From an uncultured Pseudomonadota bacterium (GTDB lineage: Bacteria; Pseudomonadota; Gammaproteobacteria; Steroidobacterales; Steroidobacteraceae): DNA of 37,874 nt. The position numbers and the translations under genes were made by a program. Position 1 is the stretch's first letter. Every line of letters begins with the position of its first letter. The stretch lies in NCBI GenBank assembly GCA_937920275.1, contig CALGVD010000118.1:1-37874 (forward strand), in the 5' to 3' direction. Below are positions 33,768-37,874 of the stretch, piece by piece. The notes under the pieces were generated by a model that worked only from the letters and a program-made list of their open reading frames with translations, searched no databases and had not been told where the DNA came from.

Positions 33768-36700
33768 ATGCCCGCACCCCGCCCTGCCCTCTTCCAACCC
33801 CTGCTCCCCGACGCCCGACGCCCGCTCGTGCGCTGGACGGGCCTGCACGGCAGTGCCGCCGCGCTCGCACTGGCCGAGGCCGCCCGCCAGGACGATCGTC
33901 CGTGGTTGGTCATCGAACCGGACAGCCGCAGTCTGGAACGACGACGCGCGGAACTCGGTTTCTTCGTGCGCGAAGGTCTCCCGGTGTTGACGCTGCCCGA
34001 TTGGGAAGTGCTGCCCTGGGACCTGTTCTCGCCGCTGCCGGATATCGTCTCCGAACGACTGCGGACCCTCGCCGAACTGCCGGGACTGCGTCGGGGACTG
34101 GTCCTCGTCACCCTCGACACGCTGCTGCAACGGCTCGCGCCCAGCGGGTGGGTCGCCGCGCGCAGTTTCGACCTCGCGGTCGGTGACACCCTCGCGCTGG
34201 AAGCGTTCCGTATGCGGCTCATCGAGGCGGGTTACGCCTCGGTCGCACAGGTCGGTGCACCGGGCGAGTTCGCGGTGCGCGGCTCGCTGCTCGATGTGTT
34301 CCCGATGGGCACCGAACATCCGCTGCGCATCGATCTGTTCGATGACCGCATCGATGCCATCCGTCGGTTCGATCCTGAAACCCAGCGCTCGCTCGATGCC
34401 CTGCCCGCCCTGCGCCTGCTGCCCGCCCGCGAGTTCCCGCTCGACCCCGATGCGATCCGTGCGTTCCGGCGTCGCTGGCGCAGCCGTTTCGAGGGTGACC
34501 CGACCCGCAGCCCGCTCTACACCGGCGTGAGCGACGGCTATGCACCGGCGGGCATCGAGTTCTGGTCGCCTCTTTTCTTTGACGATACCGGCACGCTGTT
34601 CGACTACCTCCCCGCGCGCACGGTGATCGCCGATCTCACCCAAGACCGTGAGGGTGGACTCGCGCGGGCTTGGCGGTCGCTGCAGGACCGTCATGCCGAA
34701 CGCAGCGGCGACATCGAACGGCCCTTGCTCGAGCCGCGCGAGATCTTTCTGACGCCTGAAGAGATCGAGTCGGGCCTTGCTGCGTACTCCCGCGTCGAAA
34801 GCCAGCCTTTCCGCGATCCGCAGCCGACCGATATCGACTTCGATTTCGGCACGCAGCTACCGAAACCACTGCTGCTCGATGCGCGCGCGGAGCGCCCGCT
34901 CGCACCGCTGCAGGACTTCCTCGATGGTTTCCCGGGACGCGTCTTGCTGGCCGCCGACTCACCGGGCCGGCGCGAGGTGCTCGGCGAACTGCTGCGCGGG
35001 GCCCGCTTGCAGGCGACGGCCTGCGACGGTTGGGAGGGTTTCCTTGCCTCCGGCGATCGCGTCGGCCTGACCGTCGCGCCGGAGCTGCAAGGACTCAGCC
35101 TGCCGGGTGGATCTTTGGCGCTGCTCTCGGAATCCCAGCTCTTCGGCACCCGTGCACGACAGGAACGTCGACGGCGGAAGTCGGCCGCCTCCGACCCGAA
35201 CGCGATACTGCGCGATCTGCAGTCGCTCACCGCCGGTGCGCCGGTGGTGCACGAGGAGTACGGGGTCGGCCGCTATGTCGGGCTGCAAGCGATGGAGGTC
35301 GGTGGCCAGCCCGGGGAGTTCCTGGTCCTCGAGTACCAAGGCGGCGATCGGCTCTATGTCCCGGTCCACGCGCTGCACTATGTCTCGCGCTATTCCGGCG
35401 GTGCGCCCGAGTCCGCGCCGCTGCACAAGCTCGGCTCCGATCAATGGAGCCGCGCCCGACGTCGGGCGGCCGAGAAGGTGCGCGATGTGGCCGCGGAACT
35501 GCTCGATCTCTACGCGCAGCGCAAGGCGCGGCGTGGCCTGCAGCTCGCGCCGAACGAACTCGAGTACCAGGCCTTCGCCAACGGCTTCCCGTTCGAGGAG
35601 ACCGCGGACCAGGCCGATGCCATCGTCCAAGTGATCGCCGATCTCGGTCGCGAGCAGCCGATGGACCGCGTGGTCTGCGGCGATGTCGGCTTCGGCAAGA
35701 CGGAGGTCGCGATGCGCGCGGCGTTCGTCGCCGTGCAGGCCGGCAAACAGGTCGTCGTGCTGGTGCCGACCACCCTGCTCGCGCAGCAGCACCAGAACAG
35801 CTTCGCCGACCGCTTCGCGGACTGGCCGGTGCGGATCGAATCGTTGTCGCGCTTCCGCTCCGGCAAGGAGACCACGGCCGCACTCGAGGGTGTCGAGAAC
35901 GGCACCGTCGACATCTTGATCGCGACCCACCGTCTGCTGCACGCCCAACCGCGGTTCAAAGACCTCGGACTCGTCGTCATCGACGAAGAGCATCGTTTCG
36001 GCGTCCGCGACAAGGAGCGGCTCAAGGCCCTGCGCGCCGAGGTGCATGTCTTGACCCTCACCGCGACGCCGATCCCGCGCACGCTCAACATGGCGCTCGG
36101 CGGGTTGCGTGAACTGTCCATCATCGCCACGCCGCCGGCGGAGCGGCTGCCGATCAAGACCTTCGTCACCGAATGGCACGACGCCACCGTACGCGAAGCC
36201 ATCCTGCGTGAACTGCGCCGCGGCGGGCAGATCTATTACGTGCACAACGAGGTCCGGGACATCGCCCGGGTCGCCGAATCGCTCGGCAAGCTCGTACCGG
36301 AGGCGAAGATCCGCATCGGACACGGTCAGATGCGAGAACGCGAGCTTGAGCAGATGATGGTCGATTTCTATCACCGGCGCTTCGACATCCTGGTCGCGAC
36401 GACCATCATCGAAAGCGGCATCGACGTGCCGAGCGCGAACACCATCATCATCGATCGTGCAGACCGCTTCGGCCTCGCCCAACTGCACCAGATGCGCGGT
36501 CGCGTGGGCCGCTCGCACCACCGCGCCTATGCCTACCTGCTGGTGCCATCACGCAAGGCGCTGACAGGTGATGCGCTCAAGAGACTCGAGGCCTTGGAAT
36601 CTTTGGAGGAATTGGGCGCCGGCTTCGTGCTCGCCACCCACGACCTCGAGATCCGCGGCGCCGGTGAACTGCTCGGCGAGCAGCAGAGCGGCGAGATGGC

Positions 36701-37253
36701 AGAGGTCGGTCTTACGATGTACCTCGACATGCTCGACCGCGCGGTGAAGGCGCTGCGCGCCGGCCGCCGCGTCGATCTCGATGCGCCGCTCGCCGCGCAG
36801 AGCGAAGTCGAACTGCGGGTACCCAGCCTGCTTCCGGAGGACTATGTCGGCGATGTGCAGGTGCGCCTCGCGCTCTATAAACGCATCGCCGCTGCGGCGG
36901 ACGAGGATGCGCTCGACGGCATGCTCGTCGAGTTGACCGACCGCTTCGGAGAGCCGCCGACGCCCGCCCGCAACCTGCTGCGGACCGCGCGGCTGCGCTT
37001 GGTCGCCCGGCGCCTCGGTCTGCGCAGGGTGGACTTCGGCACACACGGCGGGCAACTGCAGTTCGAGCCACAGAACTCGATCGACCCGAAGAAGGTCGTC
37101 GCACTGCTGCAGTCGAACCCCCGGGAGTACCGGTTGGAGGGGCCGTTGAAGCTGCGGGTCTCCCACCCGCTCGTCGATGAGACCGAGCGCTTCGAGTTCG
37201 TCACCGCACTGTTGCAGCGCCTCGGCGGCGGTGCGGCTATCATGGGCAGATGA
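33768..37253 (+). CDS. mfd: Transcription-repair coupling factor Mfd
   Basis: ATP-dependent translocase that removes RNA polymerase stalled at lesions and recruits UvrA. The 1161 residues include an N-terminal UvrB-homology region (FPMGTEHPLRIDLFDDRID). The CarD-like RNA-polymerase-interaction domain is near 490-555 (VVHEEYGVGRYVGLQAM...YVPVHALHYVSRY). The RecG-type helicase motor has Walker A CGDVGFGKTEVAMRAAF near 640, DEEH box VVIDEEHRFGV near 737, TATPIPRTLNMAL and the TRG region. The C-terminal D7 domain follows. Length matches E. coli Mfd (1148). Its TGA overlaps the start of the csiV-like gene as ATGA. Confidence 0.97.
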   Translation: MPAPRPALFQPLLPDARRPLVRWTGLHGSAAALALAEAARQDDRPWLVIEPDSRSLERRRAELGFFVREGLPVLTLPDWEVLPWDLFSPLPDIVSERLRTLAELPGLRRGLVLVTLDTLLQRLAPSGWVAARSFDLAVGDTLALEAFRMRLIEAGYASVAQVGAPGEFAVRGSLLDVFPMGTEHPLRIDLFDDRIDAIRRFDPETQRSLDALPALRLLPAREFPLDPDAIRAFRRRWRSRFEGDPTRSPLYTGVSDGYAPAGIEFWSPLFFDDTGTLFDYLPARTVIADLTQDREGGLARAWRSLQDRHAERSGDIERPLLEPREIFLTPEEIESGLAAYSRVESQPFRDPQPTDIDFDFGTQLPKPLLLDARAERPLAPLQDFLDGFPGRVLLAADSPGRREVLGELLRGARLQATACDGWEGFLASGDRVGLTVAPELQGLSLPGGSLALLSESQLFGTRARQERRRRKSAASDPNAILRDLQSLTAGAPVVHEEYGVGRYVGLQAMEVGGQPGEFLVLEYQGGDRLYVPVHALHYVSRYSGGAPESAPLHKLGSDQWSRARRRAAEKVRDVAAELLDLYAQRKARRGLQLAPNELEYQAFANGFPFEETADQADAIVQVIADLGREQPMDRVVCGDVGFGKTEVAMRAAFVAVQAGKQVVVLVPTTLLAQQHQNSFADRFADWPVRIESLSRFRSGKETTAALEGVENGTVDILIATHRLLHAQPRFKDLGLVVIDEEHRFGVRDKERLKALRAEVHVLTLTATPIPRTLNMALGGLRELSIIATPPAERLPIKTFVTEWHDATVREAILRELRRGGQIYYVHNEVRDIARVAESLGKLVPEAKIRIGHGQMRERELEQMMVDFYHRRFDILVATTIIESGIDVPSANTIIIDRADRFGLAQLHQMRGRVGRSHHRAYAYLLVPSRKALTGDALKRLEALESLEELGAGFVLATHDLEIRGAGELLGEQQSGEMAEVGLTMYLDMLDRAVKALRAGRRVDLDAPLAAQSEVELRVPSLLPEDYVGDVQVRLALYKRIAAAADEDALDGMLVELTDRFGEPPTPARNLLRTARLRLVARRLGLRRVDFGTHGGQLQFEPQNSIDPKKVVALLQSNPREYRLEGPLKLRVSHPLVDETERFEFVTALLQRLGGGAAIMGR

Positions 37254-37861
37254 GGATACAGATCCGATCCCGCTCGGCGTGGTGGCCCACGCTCGCAGTG
37301 CTGTCGCTGCTCATCACCGTCCCTGCCGCTGGGCAGGCGGTCAAACCCGCCGCGGCGACGACGCCACCGCCGGCTGCCGCGTCCGGCAGTGGCACCTATT
37401 CGGTCGAGGTGATCGTGTTCCGGGCGCCCGGCGGCGGCAACGATGCTGCGCTTTCGGCGGCCCCCTCGCGTGGCGCCAGCGACACCGCAGGCACGCAGGT
37501 CGCCCGCTACATCGGCCCGCTCCCCGGCAGCCGCATGCAGTTAGGGGGCACCCGCGAGAAGCTCACCCGCGGCGGCTACCGCATCTTGGTGCACACCGGC
37601 TGGGTGCAGACCGCAGCATCGTGGGGCGCCCCCCGCAGCGGATTACCGCTCGAGCGTTTGGGGATCGATGTACCCGGCCTATCGGGTAGTTTCCAGTTGG
37701 AGCGCGGTTCCCTGCTGCATTTCGGCATGACCTTGCGGCATGCGAGCAATGGCAACCCCGCCGCGCAGCTCAACGAGATCCGCCGCATCCGCTTCAACGA
37801 GCGCAACTATTACGATCATCCCGCGATCGGCGTGATCGCGGTGGTGACGCCGGGCGGCTGA
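37250..37861 (+). CDS. csiV: CsiV-family periplasmic peptidoglycan-binding protein
   Basis: A 203-residue exported protein. The signal peptide has a basic start (MRIQIRSRSAW), a hydrophobic core (TLAVLSLLITVPA) and an AGQA-type cleavage site. A Pro/Ala-rich spacer follows, and then the CsiV opening Y-S-V-E-V-I-V-F-R. GGYRILVHTGWVQ, SFQLERGSLLHFGMTL, LNEIRRIRFNERNYYDHPAIGVIAVVTP match the family's C-terminal half. CsiV-type genes commonly follow mfd in gammaproteobacteria. Vibrio CsiV binds peptidoglycan and supports cell shape with non-canonical D-amino acids; a similar role here is inference. It overlaps mfd by 4 bp and ends 13 bp before the window edge. Confidence 0.75.
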   Translation: MRIQIRSRSAWWPTLAVLSLLITVPAAGQAVKPAAATTPPPAAASGSGTYSVEVIVFRAPGGGNDAALSAAPSRGASDTAGTQVARYIGPLPGSRMQLGGTREKLTRGGYRILVHTGWVQTAASWGAPRSGLPLERLGIDVPGLSGSFQLERGSLLHFGMTLRHASNGNPAAQLNEIRRIRFNERNYYDHPAIGVIAVVTPGG

Positions 37862-37874
37862 GCCGCCAGTCAGG

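Noticed and set aside
33678-34694. N-terminal extension of the first lol permease by about 340 codons
   Set aside because: The extension runs antisense through mfd and is low-complexity. The conserved LolC start MFQPLPLFVGLRY lies at 33677.
34959-36521. Long open frame on the minus strand opposite mfd
   Set aside because: Antisense shadow of the Mfd helicase domains; no recognisable domain, and no gene-like start or ribosome binding site.
1-37874. CRISPR arrays, tRNA/rRNA genes, insertion sequences, prophage or toxin-antitoxin modules
   Set aside because: No regularly spaced direct repeats, transposase motifs or RNA gene signatures were seen. The gene content is consistent chromosomal housekeeping.

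Overview
This is a high-GC, gene-dense bacterial chromosome segment with almost no space between genes. It carries genes for lipid A/KDO, Lol lipoprotein export, RNase E, type II secretion and the lexA-imuA-imuB-dnaE2 mutagenesis cassette, which points to a Gram-negative gammaproteobacterium. The order comEC-exbB-exbD-msbA-lpxK-kdsB beside a lol operon and mfd resembles Xanthomonadales/Nevskiales-type lineages; this is my inference from gene order, not a database match. There are no rRNA or tRNA genes, CRISPR arrays, insertion sequences or phage genes.

Layout. (1) 1-3112, plus strand: the tail of an upstream gene, gspE, gspF and a small charged unknown protein. (2) 3135-9604, minus strand: the SOS mutagenesis block lexA - small Cys-containing ORF - imuA - imuB - dnaE2, with LexA boxes before lexA and before dnaE2. 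(3) 9641-14135: a PYROXD2-like FAD oxidoreductase, two glycosyltransferases (GT4 and a MurG-like GT-B) and a SAM methyltransferase, a small surface-glycan-like group of unknown product. (4) 14266-14639: an OprI/Lpp-like alanine-zipper lipoprotein and a strong bidirectional terminator. (5) 14662-17501, minus: yceD-rpmF-plsX-fabH, divergent from maf/yceF. (6) 18126-22566: rluC and rne, divergent, with a long structured rne leader. (7) 22560-33677, minus: eleven closely packed genes, lolC/E, lolC/E, lolD, then comEC-exbB-exbD-msbA-lpxK-ycaR-kdsB and a small membrane protein, covering lipoprotein sorting, DNA uptake and lipid A/KDO supply. (8) 33768-37861, plus: mfd and a CsiV-like periplasmic protein.

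I see no wholly new multi-gene system. The most notable points are variations on known systems: several -10-like elements 6-10 nt from start codons (dnaE2, yceD, lolC/E, mfd, the methyltransferase), suggesting leaderless mRNAs; a ComEC whose C-terminal metallo-beta-lactamase-like domain has lost its metal ligands; a cysteine-free GspE lacking the usual zinc-binding tetracysteine motif; an ImuB with an abnormal N-terminus; a vicinal Cys-Cys pair in the alanine-zipper lipoprotein; in-frame 12-bp tandem repeats in several conserved genes; and a Shine-Dalgarno-sequestering hairpin before rne.
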